Positions 16,749 to 24,470 of a stretch of DNA of 42,181 nt are shown one piece after another (the first letter of the stretch is position 1; every line of letters starts with the position of its first letter). The translations under genes and the position numbers were made by a program. The notes under the pieces were generated by a model. That model was not told where the DNA came from. It did no database searches and worked only from the letters and a program-made list of their open reading frames with translations. This stretch comes from a virus: positions 1-42,181 of IMG/VR virus record IMGVR_UViG_3300049460_000024, one strand, 5' to 3'.

Positions 16749-17708
16749 TTATACTGCTTGTTGCTCCGAGCTATGTTGCTCGTTTAGTTGTAGAAATAGC
16801 TGTTCAATGTGAAGTCTTGCTATTTCTGGGTCAAGGTCATAGAAGCACTCTGTACTTCCTGAGAAAGAATGTTTTGGTTGGTCATACAGTTTGCGGAAGT
16901 GTTTTAGTGATGTTTGTTCCAACTCTAAAATAAATCCACCATTCTCAGAATACATGGTATGATAAACTGCGAAGTTTAAACCTGATTTTCTGTTTATGTC
17001 TCTTAGTCTACCTAGAGATGGGAGTTTGTTTGTGATGCCTATTTTGGTCAAGTCACCATCTTGCAGAATATAGAGATGGGATGGAGATAATCTATCGTAT
17101 CCATGTTGAGCACAAGTTGTACAACCTCTTCCGGCCTTGTGGCTACCTGCTTTTATTTTAAACACTCCGTGAGCAGGGCATGTAACTTTCATCAGAACGT
17201 CTTGTCCTTCGTAGCTGTCACAGTATTCGTAAGTGTAGAAATTTGCGTGGGTTTCTTTACAGTCAACCAACCATTCATCTAGTGTACTTCGGCGCTTAAT
17301 GCTTCGCTCTACTAAGCTGCACTTTTGACAGCTATGCCCTAGTTTGTGATTTGATGCGCGAACTTTAAATTCGCCGTGGTCTGGGCAAACTACCGTTATT
17401 TTACTCTTATTACCCATATTCTGTGGTAAGATGTATGTATATTTGTTTGAGTAGATTTCACCAAACTCTTGTAACCACAACTCTTTAGACTTCTTCCTAG
17501 ATGTGATACAACGTTCAATCCCACACTCCCGACAACCATACCCACTCTTGTGACCAGAGGGTGTTATAAGAAAATCTCCATGAATGGAACAAGTCACAAT
17601 GGATTTTTCTTTAGCTGTCTTGTACACAAACTTTTCATATGTGTACTTACCTTCAAACATTTGTTCAAATTCCTTGATTCGTTTTGCAACGTCTACTACA
17701 ATGCTCAT
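16749..17708 (-). CDS. Free-standing homing endonuclease, zinc-finger repeats plus GIY-YIG-like domain
   Basis: A DNA endonuclease that would cut related genomes lacking it and be copied in by repair. The 319-residue protein has three similar units: CSIHG...GHKSGYGCRECG (40-63), CPDHGEF...NHKLGHSCQKC (108-130) and CPAHGVF...SHKAGRGCTTC (177-199). Each has a C-x2-HG start and C-x2-C end, likely zinc-binding DNA contacts. From 211 the block HLYILQDGDLTKIGITN resembles the GIY-YIG-type nuclease core. It sits between the tail-tube gene and the chaperone genes and is not a virion gene. Ribosome site AAGAAAGG. Its leader has unusual structure. Confidence 0.82.
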   Translation of the reverse strand: MSIVVDVAKRIKEFEQMFEGKYTYEKFVYKTAKEKSIVTCSIHGDFLITPSGHKSGYGCRECGIERCITSRKKSKELWLQEFGEIYSNKYTYILPQNMGNKSKITVVCPDHGEFKVRASNHKLGHSCQKCSLVERSIKRRSTLDEWLVDCKETHANFYTYEYCDSYEGQDVLMKVTCPAHGVFKIKAGSHKAGRGCTTCAQHGYDRLSPSHLYILQDGDLTKIGITNKLPSLGRLRDINRKSGLNFAVYHTMYSENGGFILELEQTSLKHFRKLYDQPKHSFSGSTECFYDLDPEIARLHIEQLFLQLNEQHSSEQQAV

Positions 17709-17770
17709 AAAGCCTTTCTTATTAAGTCTATATTATAAACGGAATAAGAGAGGCTTTACGGTTCCTCTCT
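17708..17770 (-). promoter_or_regulatory. Two competing hairpins in the endonuclease leader
   Basis: On the minus strand AGAGAGG (17770-17764) can pair with CCTCTCT (17753-17747). Alternatively TAAAGCCTCTCT (17758-17747) can pair with AGAAAGGCTTTA (17719-17708) over 11 of 12 positions. The second structure covers the ribosome site AGAAAGG and reaches the first base of the start codon. The two are mutually exclusive because they share CCTCTCT. This looks like translational control of the endonuclease; pairing is seen in sequence, function is inferred. Confidence 0.6.
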
Positions 17771-17773
17771 AGG

Positions 17774-17802
17774 AAACAAAAGAGACACAAACAGTGTCTC
17801 TT
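17774..17802 (-). terminator. Terminator after the major tail protein gene
   Basis: AAGAGACAC (17780-17788) and GTGTCTCTT (17794-17802) form a perfect nine-pair stem with a five-base loop. On the minus strand it is followed by TTTGTTTCC. It lies between the tail-tube stop (17848) and the endonuclease gene. It would trim tail-tube mRNA and limit read-through into the endonuclease. Confidence 0.82.
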
Positions 17803-17812
17803 AGATATAAAG

Positions 17813-17841
17813 ATTGTACCACACAATCAAACTATCGTCAA
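17813..17841 (-). promoter_or_regulatory. Putative promoter directly before the terminator
   Basis: TTGACG (complement of 17836-17841), 17-base spacer, TACAAT (complement of 17813-17818). Transcription would start near 17806, only a few bases before the terminator stem at 17802-17780. The first thing made is thus the hairpin, with the endonuclease gene behind it. An attenuated private promoter is the simplest reading. Confidence 0.65.
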
Positions 17842-17847
17842 GTTTCC

Positions 17848-18306
17848 TTACACTGTGATGATCGAATTGTCAATATCAAAAGTGAAGTTAAAACCCAAAA
17901 TCTGGTCAGCCGTGCCAACGTTTGTTTGATTGGTTGTAACAATACCTGTGAAATAGTCAGTTTGGCCTAGTGCAGCGGGATATACAATCTTGCAAGGGGT
18001 GGACAGACGCGACGTAAAGGCGGTACGTACGCCATCAAGTGCGGAACTTGTACTACGGGCACCCGTGAGTTGCAGAGTACCATAGTTCACAGAACCAGCA
18101 CGTTTTACGACGGCAGCGGTATCAACAGGGATGTGGTTAACCACAGTGGTTGTGCCACCAAGTTGACCAATGTTTGTAATGTCCGGCAAAATTTGCCAAG
18201 AAAGTGCGGCGAAGCCCGCTGCATCGTATGTTGCAGGAGTTTGTCCAACAGCCAAATAAACTTTAGTTGTTGCACTGGTCATCGCCAAAGAAGTTGCTAC
18301 AGGCAT
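17848..18306 (-). CDS. Major tail (tube) protein
   Basis: A 152-residue beta-rich protein (TTKVYLAVGQTPATYDAAGF near the start, QTDYFTGIVTTNQTNVGTAD and FNFTFDIDNSIITV at the end). It follows the tail terminator and precedes the chaperone pair, as tube proteins do. The ending, with a short beta hairpin after a tyrosine-rich segment, resembles lambda gpV-type N-domains without the Ig-like extension. It polymerises into the tube. A strong terminator follows, consistent with high expression. Ribosome site AAAGGAAATATAAT. Confidence 0.82.
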   Translation of the reverse strand: MPVATSLAMTSATTKVYLAVGQTPATYDAAGFAALSWQILPDITNIGQLGGTTTVVNHIPVDTAAVVKRAGSVNYGTLQLTGARSTSSALDGVRTAFTSRLSTPCKIVYPAALGQTDYFTGIVTTNQTNVGTADQILGFNFTFDIDNSIITV

Positions 18307-18325
18307 ATTATATTTCCTTTAAAAA

Positions 18326-18673
18326 TTATCGAGTAACGTATGCGACCAAACCGCTTGCACCAGTCATCGTAATCGTACCAGACAGATATGCAGAGATAGA
18401 GTCAAGACGAATAACTTTACGTGCAGCAGCAGCTACAGTAATGCTATAACCTGCGGAGACATCCACAGTAGCGCCCAAGCCGTCTGGGGCGATTGTTGTG
18501 GCCGAAGCACCATCAATGTTCAGCGTCAGCGAGCCACCCGTAGGATTATGCAGATGCAGTTCTTGACGGTCGCCAGAAGTGTAAGTAAGAGTGTCAGAAG
18601 CGCCCAACGTAGTAGGCGTAATTGTTACAGGAGTGTTTGCTCCGGTAATTGTGTGTGGAGCTAGAGCCGCCAT
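18326..18673 (-). CDS. Small beta-rich virion protein, unknown
   Basis: A 115-residue product rich in Thr, Ala, Gly and Ser with alternating hydrophobic residues (GGSLTLNIDGASATTIAPDG, GYSITVAAAARKVIRL). This suggests a single beta-sandwich. No Cys and no enzyme motif. Its place between the tail terminator and tail-tube genes suggests a tail-tube-associated or decoration role. Ribosome site AAAAGGAAATCAAT. Confidence 0.72.
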   Translation of the reverse strand: MAALAPHTITGANTPVTITPTTLGASDTLTYTSGDRQELHLHNPTGGSLTLNIDGASATTIAPDGLGATVDVSAGYSITVAAAARKVIRLDSISAYLSGTITMTGASGLVAYVTR

Positions 18674-18739
18674 ATTGATTTCCTTTTTAAATTACTTTGC
18701 AAAGTAGTTTGTTTGTTATATACTCTCGTATATGAGTTT

Positions 18740-19132
18740 TCAGCTTTCCTGCCTATAACTGACTGTAACAGGAACGACTCTGAAATTTGCGTCAATCATT
18801 GCGCGACCAATCTGAGGATGTTGTTCAATACTCACTGTTGCGAATGCTTGTTTATTATCTGCTGGATAGAGGTCTGCCACCATCTGTGCCAGTTCTTCTA
18901 CACGCTTGCTCCCTTGACCATCTGGACAACAGATGTTAATCTGTATCATGCCACGAATGCGTTTGCGAGAGAACTCCACGTTAGGGTTGGTTGTAGAAGA
19001 GTCTAGAAAGAAAAGTTGAACATACTCTGTTACTTTACTTCTGTCGAAAGGTTTCCCTTCAATAGACCTAGCGATATTGTTTGCTGTACAGAATGTACCT
19101 AGAACAGTTTCTAGTTCTGAACGAATTGTCAT
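18740..19132 (-). CDS. Tail terminator protein (gpU / DUF4128-like)
   Basis: A 130-residue protein whose start overlaps the previous stop (ATGA). Elements recalled from the family are FSRKRIRGMIQINICCPDGQGSKRVEELAQMV and the final FRVVPVTVSYRQ strand. These proteins cap the completed tail tube and make the head-joining end. Gene order (tail completion, terminator, tube) supports the call. Confidence 0.75.
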   Translation of the reverse strand: MTIRSELETVLGTFCTANNIARSIEGKPFDRSKVTEYVQLFFLDSSTTNPNVEFSRKRIRGMIQINICCPDGQGSKRVEELAQMVADLYPADNKQAFATVSIEQHPQIGRAMIDANFRVVPVTVSYRQES

Positions 19133-19569
19133 GTTTTCATACTCCCTTTCACAAAGGTGATAGCGTTGCGAATTGGGGCATAGGGGCCGAAGAAGCCTGT
19201 GTAGCCATCTTTCCTAGGCCATCCAAGATATTCAACACGATAGCTGTATGAGAGATTGTTTGAGATGCTGATATAGCCATCCCAACCTAGGAAAGCATTG
19301 GACGCCTTCAAATCTTCAATGCGATATCTGCTACCGGATGCAGACTCATCAGGAGATGTGCCAACAGTGTTGTTATCAGAATTAACTCCGAAGTACCAAC
19401 TGTTGGCGAACAAACCTTTTGCGTACACGCCCGGATACAGAGCATCATCTTGTAGGGGAGAATAATCAATGATCTTGTTTGCAAACTGAATCACTGTCTT
19501 GATTGCTTCATCATTCACATTCTTCTTTACAGCTTGAATGTTTTTCTTTAAGCTATCAGCAAATCCCAT
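19129..19569 (-). CDS. Head-tail joining / tail completion protein (HK97 gp10-like)
   Basis: A 146-residue protein starting with helical KKNIQAVKKNVNDEAIKTVI, with a conserved-looking centre (DGYISISNNLSYSYRVEYLGWPR) and GFFGPYAPIRNAITF near the end. The 'YRVEYLGWPR...APIRNA' pattern is typical of minor tail or connector proteins of the gp10 type. Its own perfect promoter lies 21-49 bases upstream. The stop overlaps the tail terminator start. Confidence 0.75.
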   Translation of the reverse strand: MGFADSLKKNIQAVKKNVNDEAIKTVIQFANKIIDYSPLQDDALYPGVYAKGLFANSWYFGVNSDNNTVGTSPDESASGSRYRIEDLKASNAFLGWDGYISISNNLSYSYRVEYLGWPRKDGYTGFFGPYAPIRNAITFVKGSMKT

Positions 19570-19589
19570 ATGACTCCTTAATGTCCATG

Positions 19590-19618
19590 ATTATACATCC
19601 TACAAGCAATATTGTCAA
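19590..19618 (-). promoter_or_regulatory. Perfect consensus promoter for the tail genes
   Basis: TTGACA (complement of 19613-19618), 17-base spacer, TATAAT (complement of 19590-19595): no mismatch to the sigma-70 consensus. The -35 overlaps the stop codon of the large gene upstream. It drives the tail completion gene at 19569 and those after it, so the tail block need not depend on read-through of the 6-kb surface-protein block. Confidence 0.92.
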
Positions 19619-22600
19619 TTTTTGGTAATATCTTCTTCATACACATATACATCTTTGACAAGAGTGCGTACAATACCTGACACATCTACAAGCTGCACAT
19701 CATAGTAGAACAACCCTACAATGTCTGACTGCTGTGCATTCGGAGCAAATCCGACCACGCCATTTACAGCATCTATCATGATTCCATTAAGCTGATAAAT
19801 CTGTGTAGAATCATCTGCTGGATTTCTGACGGAGCTTAATGTCATCGTCAACGTACTACCAGAAAGATCAACAGACAACCCATTGGTCTTGCTACTAATT
19901 ACGCCTTGATCTGCATAAGTGTCACCTCTAACTCTGTTTATTTGATCTGTACGACCATTTGTATTTGACCAAATTATTTCCAATCTATCACCAATGCCAA
20001 TTCCTCCGCTACCCATAATAACTAATGCTGTTAACCCTTGTGCAAGAGCACCACCTACAGAGGTTGTGATTGTTACATTACCAATCTGATTGTCCACACT
20101 CGCTGAAGCACCAGAAGCGTTAGCATTACCAACAGTGCATGTAATAGTTACAGGGCTAGTACCTACACCAACAGTGATTGTTGCAGTGCTGCCCGCTGCA
20201 TTAGCGTTACCTGCTACACAATTTATTGTCACACTTCCTGTTGTACTAATAGAGGCAGTTCTACCTGCTGCGTTAGCGTTACCTACAGCACATGTTATAG
20301 TTACAGGAACTAATGTGACGTTCAAGATTATAGGCGCTGTACCAACATCCACACCATCTACATAACCGCGCATAGTAACTGTTGTGTTAGCTCCAGTGTA
20401 CTTGAATGAACCATCTTCATTCATGAACATGCCACTAGGAAGAGGCTCTGGAACAAACCTTACTTGCTTGTTTGCGTCAGTAGGTAAGGAAAGCCAATTG
20501 TAGCCTGCTGCGGAACCGTCTCGTCCGGTTGAAGGGACAACAGATGCCAGCACACCGTATGCACGATTGCCACAAACAACTTTACCAGTGATTAGGCTGG
20601 CAGAATCTACGCGAACAGTAATACCGCTAGGGTCTAGCACTGCCGGGGGTGGTGGAGATGTTACAGAAGCAGGTGATACGGACCAAACAGGGTTTGCGTT
20701 GAAGCCGGCTGATAGTGTTGAGTAGTTCGATGCGCCAGTCATCCGGGTATAGGCGGCGTCCGCGCCAGTCGCGCCATGACGTACCGCATAAGCAATGGCC
20801 GGTATCAGATTGGCCCACACGCCTTTTTCAGCGGGACCGTAATCAGTGGTGTTGTAATACAGTGCGTTGACGGTGGGCGTGATATTCTGTGGCCCCACCG
20901 ATGTGCCAGTATAGGCCGCTGCATCATCGGCGTACCATGGTCCCGCACCACTTTGAAAATTAGGTGTGGTTGATGGTGAAGCAGAATACTCGTACACGCC
21001 AGCGCGCTCAAATCTATAACCTGATGTAGTGCCTAGCCTATGTACAACAGATTTTGCCTTCCACGCAAAAAACGCAGCCATCTTGGTTTTAGCAGTAGAA
21101 GAAATTGGCATATCGAATGCCAGTGCCATTCCCCATGCTGCTGTTCCAAAATCTTGCTGCCAGATAGGTATCATGCGCCTATCTGTAGCGACATCAGTGT
21201 ATATTTCATCTGCGGCAGGCTCTATAATGCCGAAAGGATTATTAGATTGTGCCACATAGATTTGATGGAAATATTCACAGTTGGCCTCAACGCTGGCGAT
21301 CAGTTCGCTGCGCAGCGCATCCCCTGTATCCGGCGTGGCGGCCAGCGCCTGTGCCAGCGTGCGGAAACGCCAAGCGCCCTGCCTCGTCTGCGTCATGGAA
21401 TTGCAGATGCCGGACGCGCCACTGAAGCCCGCTCGTGGCGTGTAAGCCGGTGTACCGTTACCCCCACCACGTACCCAGTCGGTGAGGGTGAAATGATTGG
21501 CTGTAGTGGCGAACTGCGTCTCTTCCTTGAAGTAGAAACGTCCGGTTAGCAGATATGCCATGTAACCCACACTCGGAGAGTGGGAGGCATCCCATGCTGG
21601 CCCATTGCCACCAGTTGGCACAGGTGTATAACTGCTGGTAGTAGAGGCACCCATATCTTTGATGCCTGACTCTGTGCCACCATTTAATACTGTTGTAGGG
21701 TAGGTAGAGAAAGCCGGTGGACGCTGTGTTGTTTCATCCCGAAAGTGAATGCAGTAGCGGCCTGCACTGTAGCCGTTGCGCACCACTGACGCATATAGGG
21801 CTGGACGGTCGGTTGCATTCGACACCAGATACAGCACATCATGTTCCGGCAGCAGGCCAATCGGACGCTGATAGCCGGATGATGGCATGGAGTCCGAACT
21901 ATAGTCGAAATTTCCTTGCTGAAGGGGAGTATACGTTGCCGCCTGCGCCGGTATGTTCCCACCACCAGCAGGCAATACGGCGCTATAGCTAGGCACCATT
22001 TCGGTAGCTTGCATGTAGGTTGGATCGACCAGCGGCGTCACGCCAGGCTCGGCACCCAACCAGTATGACAACGCCGTGCCATTGATCAGCACGGTGCGCT
22101 GATGGTGTTTCAGGTCGATCGCGCCGCTATAGCGGGATGTGCCGCCCAGTGTGAAGGCATACGTGTCTGATTTATTGGTCGGCGCAGCCACGCGGAAATA
22201 ACCATTCTCAATCCACGGCAGTACGTTGACTTCTCCACCTGAATATAGTCGAACTTCCAGCCACGCGACCAGATGCGGATCACTTCCAACAGACTTGCGG
22301 TATATCCAGCTACTCATTTTGGGGCCGCTAACCCACGACTGAAACGGAGAATCCCAATCTGTCGTGGACCACGACACAGAGCCAAAGCTGCCTGCATCCG
22401 TACTTACCGTGATACCTGTTGCCTTAAGGTCTGTAGTTGTGAGAGCTGTTCCCGCAGAAGGAATACCAATAGACAATGTAACTGTCAGCGCGGTATTTGC
22501 CACCAAAGAAGCTCTGCCGGAAATAATAGCAAATTTCAAAGAGCCATCAGGCCATGTATTCTTTGGTACAACCTGCATCTCAGAAATACTACCTACAACT

Positions 22601-22704
22601 TGGGAGCCAGCAGGTACATCACCTTTTTTAAATGCATGACCAAGTGAAAACGGAGCCTGTGACTGAGTGGTTGCAGATTTCAGTGTAAATGATGTTATAC
22701 TCAT
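19615..22704 (-). CDS. Large virion protein with polysaccharide-lyase-like (PcRGLX/YetA-type) region and glycine-rich repeats
   Basis: 1029 residues. The N-terminal part (PFSLGHAFKKGDVPAGS, VPKNTWPDGSLKFAIISG) looks like the first 'RIFT barrel' domain of the PcRGLX/YetA exo-rhamnogalacturonan lyase family. The middle (about 370-680) has Trp/Tyr-rich helical segments (QTRQGAWRFRTLAQALAATP, IPIWQQDFGTAAWGMALAF) fitting an alpha/alpha toroid as in such lyases. Four repeats of VTITCxVGNANAxG follow, then a beta domain ending YDVQLVDVSGIVRTLVKDVYVYEED. Likely a glycan-binding or depolymerising surface protein; catalysis is not shown. The middle is more G+C-rich than its ends, suggesting acquisition. 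Start overlaps the upstream stop (ATGA). Confidence 0.7.
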   Translation of the reverse strand: MSITSFTLKSATTQSQAPFSLGHAFKKGDVPAGSQVVGSISEMQVVPKNTWPDGSLKFAIISGRASLVANTALTVTLSIGIPSAGTALTTTDLKATGITVSTDAGSFGSVSWSTTDWDSPFQSWVSGPKMSSWIYRKSVGSDPHLVAWLEVRLYSGGEVNVLPWIENGYFRVAAPTNKSDTYAFTLGGTSRYSGAIDLKHHQRTVLINGTALSYWLGAEPGVTPLVDPTYMQATEMVPSYSAVLPAGGGNIPAQAATYTPLQQGNFDYSSDSMPSSGYQRPIGLLPEHDVLYLVSNATDRPALYASVVRNGYSAGRYCIHFRDETTQRPPAFSTYPTTVLNGGTESGIKDMGASTTSSYTPVPTGGNGPAWDASHSPSVGYMAYLLTGRFYFKEETQFATTANHFTLTDWVRGGGNGTPAYTPRAGFSGASGICNSMTQTRQGAWRFRTLAQALAATPDTGDALRSELIASVEANCEYFHQIYVAQSNNPFGIIEPAADEIYTDVATDRRMIPIWQQDFGTAAWGMALAFDMPISSTAKTKMAAFFAWKAKSVVHRLGTTSGYRFERAGVYEYSASPSTTPNFQSGAGPWYADDAAAYTGTSVGPQNITPTVNALYYNTTDYGPAEKGVWANLIPAIAYAVRHGATGADAAYTRMTGASNYSTLSAGFNANPVWSVSPASVTSPPPPAVLDPSGITVRVDSASLITGKVVCGNRAYGVLASVVPSTGRDGSAAGYNWLSLPTDANKQVRFVPEPLPSGMFMNEDGSFKYTGANTTVTMRGYVDGVDVGTAPIILNVTLVPVTITCAVGNANAAGRTASISTTGSVTINCVAGNANAAGSTATITVGVGTSPVTITCTVGNANASGASASVDNQIGNVTITTSVGGALAQGLTALVIMGSGGIGIGDRLEIIWSNTNGRTDQINRVRGDTYADQGVISSKTNGLSVDLSGSTLTMTLSSVRNPADDSTQIYQLNGIMIDAVNGVVGFAPNAQQSDIVGLFYYDVQLVDVSGIVRTLVKDVYVYEEDITKN
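20000..20310 (-). repeat. Four-unit repeat within the large surface protein
   Basis: Units of about 24-27 residues, each beginning VTITC-VGNANAAG or a close variant (VTINCVAGNANAAG, VTITCTVGNANASG, VTITTSVGGALAQG). The DNA shows matching near-copies around GCATTAGCGTTACC. The last unit has diverged. They probably form stacked short beta hairpins linking the enzyme-like part to the C-terminal domain. Confidence 0.8.
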
Positions 22705-24458
22705 TGTGCTGTTACCTTGATAGACCCCTCGTCCCCACTATCTACAATTGGAATTACCCTATAGACAGTGGTAGGACTTATAAGAGCATCACTAATTGCT
22801 GCGAGTAAGCCAGTGGAACTTGTTGTTAATCCAGTTTTAGTAAGAACTAAACTACCAGCGACAGTTTGAATTAGCACAGTAACATTTGTTTGACTGGCCC
22901 AAGGCGAAGCAGTGTTATTGCCAAGAGATAGTGCTGGAATTGTTCCAAGAGTAGGTGAAGCAGTTGTTACACTAGCAGACAAAGCAGGAGTGGAGCGATT
23001 ACCTGCTGCGTCATATGCTCTTACACGAACAGCATATGCGGTAGATTGTGTAAGCCCTGTAATTGCTTTCGTAAGGACATTACCCGCATCTGCATAAGTG
23101 CTACCGCCATTGATACTATACTCGTACCCTGTTACAGCCACATTATCGGAGCCAGCAGGCCACGAAATTGTAAAACCTGTCAATGTAATCGCACTAGATG
23201 TAATAGAACCAGCCAACACAGGAAGAGTTACATCAGAAGACGCACTTGTTGTAACAGCTAAAGAAAGAGGTGTTGCACGATTACCTGCTGCGTCATATGC
23301 TCTTACTTTGGTATTGTACAGAGTACTGGCTGTCAAACCTGTAACTGCTTTTGTCAGCACATTTCCTACATCACTGTATGTACTACCATTGTCAATACTA
23401 TACTCGTACCCTGTTACAGCCACATTGTCAGAAGCAGCAGGCCAATTCAATGTAAATCCACCACTTGTTACAGAGGAAGAAGTGAGACTACCATTCATTG
23501 TTGGCACCGTTACATCTGGTGCTGCTGATGTTGTTACAGCGAGGGATAATGGAGTAGCTTTATTTGCGGCGGCGTCATACGCACGCACACGAGTGTTGTA
23601 TAATGTGGAGGGAGCTAATCCTGTCACAGCTTTAGTGAGAACATTACCCGCATCTAAGTACGTTGTGCCTGCATCTGTACTATATTCATAGCCTGTAACA
23701 GCAGTATCATCGGATGCTGCAATCCAGCTAAGAGTGAACCCTGTAGAAGTGATGGAGCTAGATGTAATAGAACCATTCATTGTTGGTGCAGTTGTATCAG
23801 GAACAGTGCGGCTGATAGGGTGCACACCAGCATCCGTTACACCACCCACAGCAGTCATGGTACGTGAGCCGCCAATGGATGTGTAGGTGCCGCCGGAATT
23901 GTAAGTCTTAAAAGTCCAACCATCAACCCACCCAGCGGTGGCTTCAGGCTTAACCGTATCGGTCAGCAGTCCAGTAATTTGTGTCGGGGTTAGTGCAGTG
24001 TTGAACCAGTGCGCTTCAGCCACTTTTCCGTTTGCAAAATTAAACGGCGCTACGCTGGCATAATGCAACGCACCAATTACACAGAGGTCATGCTGTGATG
24101 TTTCATCTATGGTTGTACCACTGTTTGGGTATGCAGTATTATCACCAAAATAAACGTCCCAAGTTGTTGTACTTGTGAACGTAACCACGGCTAATTTCAG
24201 TGTTGACGTTATATTGTCAGTAGCCTGTAATGCCGATGCAGAATTACCTGATGCGCGGTTCGTAGCGTACTTGCTAGTGTGATTTGCATCTGTCCAAAAT
24301 GCACTAAATCGGCTCCCTGTGCTATGGCTTTGGCTGATATAAAATGAATCACCTGTGCCAGCATCACGCGACATCCACAGCATCATGGAGAATGGGAAGC
24401 CGGAGACAATTTTATTTGGGTACTCAAGATACCCTGTTCCATCTAATTTAAGTGCCAT
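22701..24458 (-). CDS. Lectin-like (LamG/ConA fold) plus three FN3 domains, virion surface protein
   Basis: 585 residues. The first 165 (GYLEYPNKIVSGFPFSMMLW, WDVYFGDNTAYPNSG, ANGKVAEAHWFNTALTPTQI) match the concanavalin A-like/LamG fold often used to bind glycans. Residues 221-502 are three fibronectin type III repeats of exactly 94 residues each, with VTGYEYS and VRAYDAA in every copy. A short beta domain ends the chain. FN3 and LamG modules are common on phage surfaces for weak carbohydrate attachment. It lies between connector genes and tail completion genes, not with the fibres. Ribosome site is weak. Confidence 0.8.
   Translation of the reverse strand: MALKLDGTGYLEYPNKIVSGFPFSMMLWMSRDAGTGDSFYISQSHSTGSRFSAFWTDANHTSKYATNRASGNSASALQATDNITSTLKLAVVTFTSTTTWDVYFGDNTAYPNSGTTIDETSQHDLCVIGALHYASVAPFNFANGKVAEAHWFNTALTPTQITGLLTDTVKPEATAGWVDGWTFKTYNSGGTYTSIGGSRTMTAVGGVTDAGVHPISRTVPDTTAPTMNGSITSSSITSTGFTLSWIAASDDTAVTGYEYSTDAGTTYLDAGNVLTKAVTGLAPSTLYNTRVRAYDAAANKATPLSLAVTTSAAPDVTVPTMNGSLTSSSVTSGGFTLNWPAASDNVAVTGYEYSIDNGSTYSDVGNVLTKAVTGLTASTLYNTKVRAYDAAGNRATPLSLAVTTSASSDVTLPVLAGSITSSAITLTGFTISWPAGSDNVAVTGYEYSINGGSTYADAGNVLTKAITGLTQSTAYAVRVRAYDAAGNRSTPALSASVTTASPTLGTIPALSLGNNTASPWASQTNVTVLIQTVAGSLVLTKTGLTTSSTGLLAAISDALISPTTVYRVIPIVDSGDEGSIKVTAQ
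22953..23798 (-). repeat. Three tandem 282-bp FN3 repeats
   Basis: Units at 23517-23798, 23235-23516 and 22953-23234 encode 94 residues each. Long near-identical DNA stretches are visible, for example around GTTACAGCCACATT (23129 and 23415) and ACCTGCTGCGTCATATGCTC (23000 and 23282). High DNA identity points to recent tandem duplication or ongoing gene conversion. Confidence 0.9.
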
Positions 24459-24470
24459 TTGTTCCGCCCA

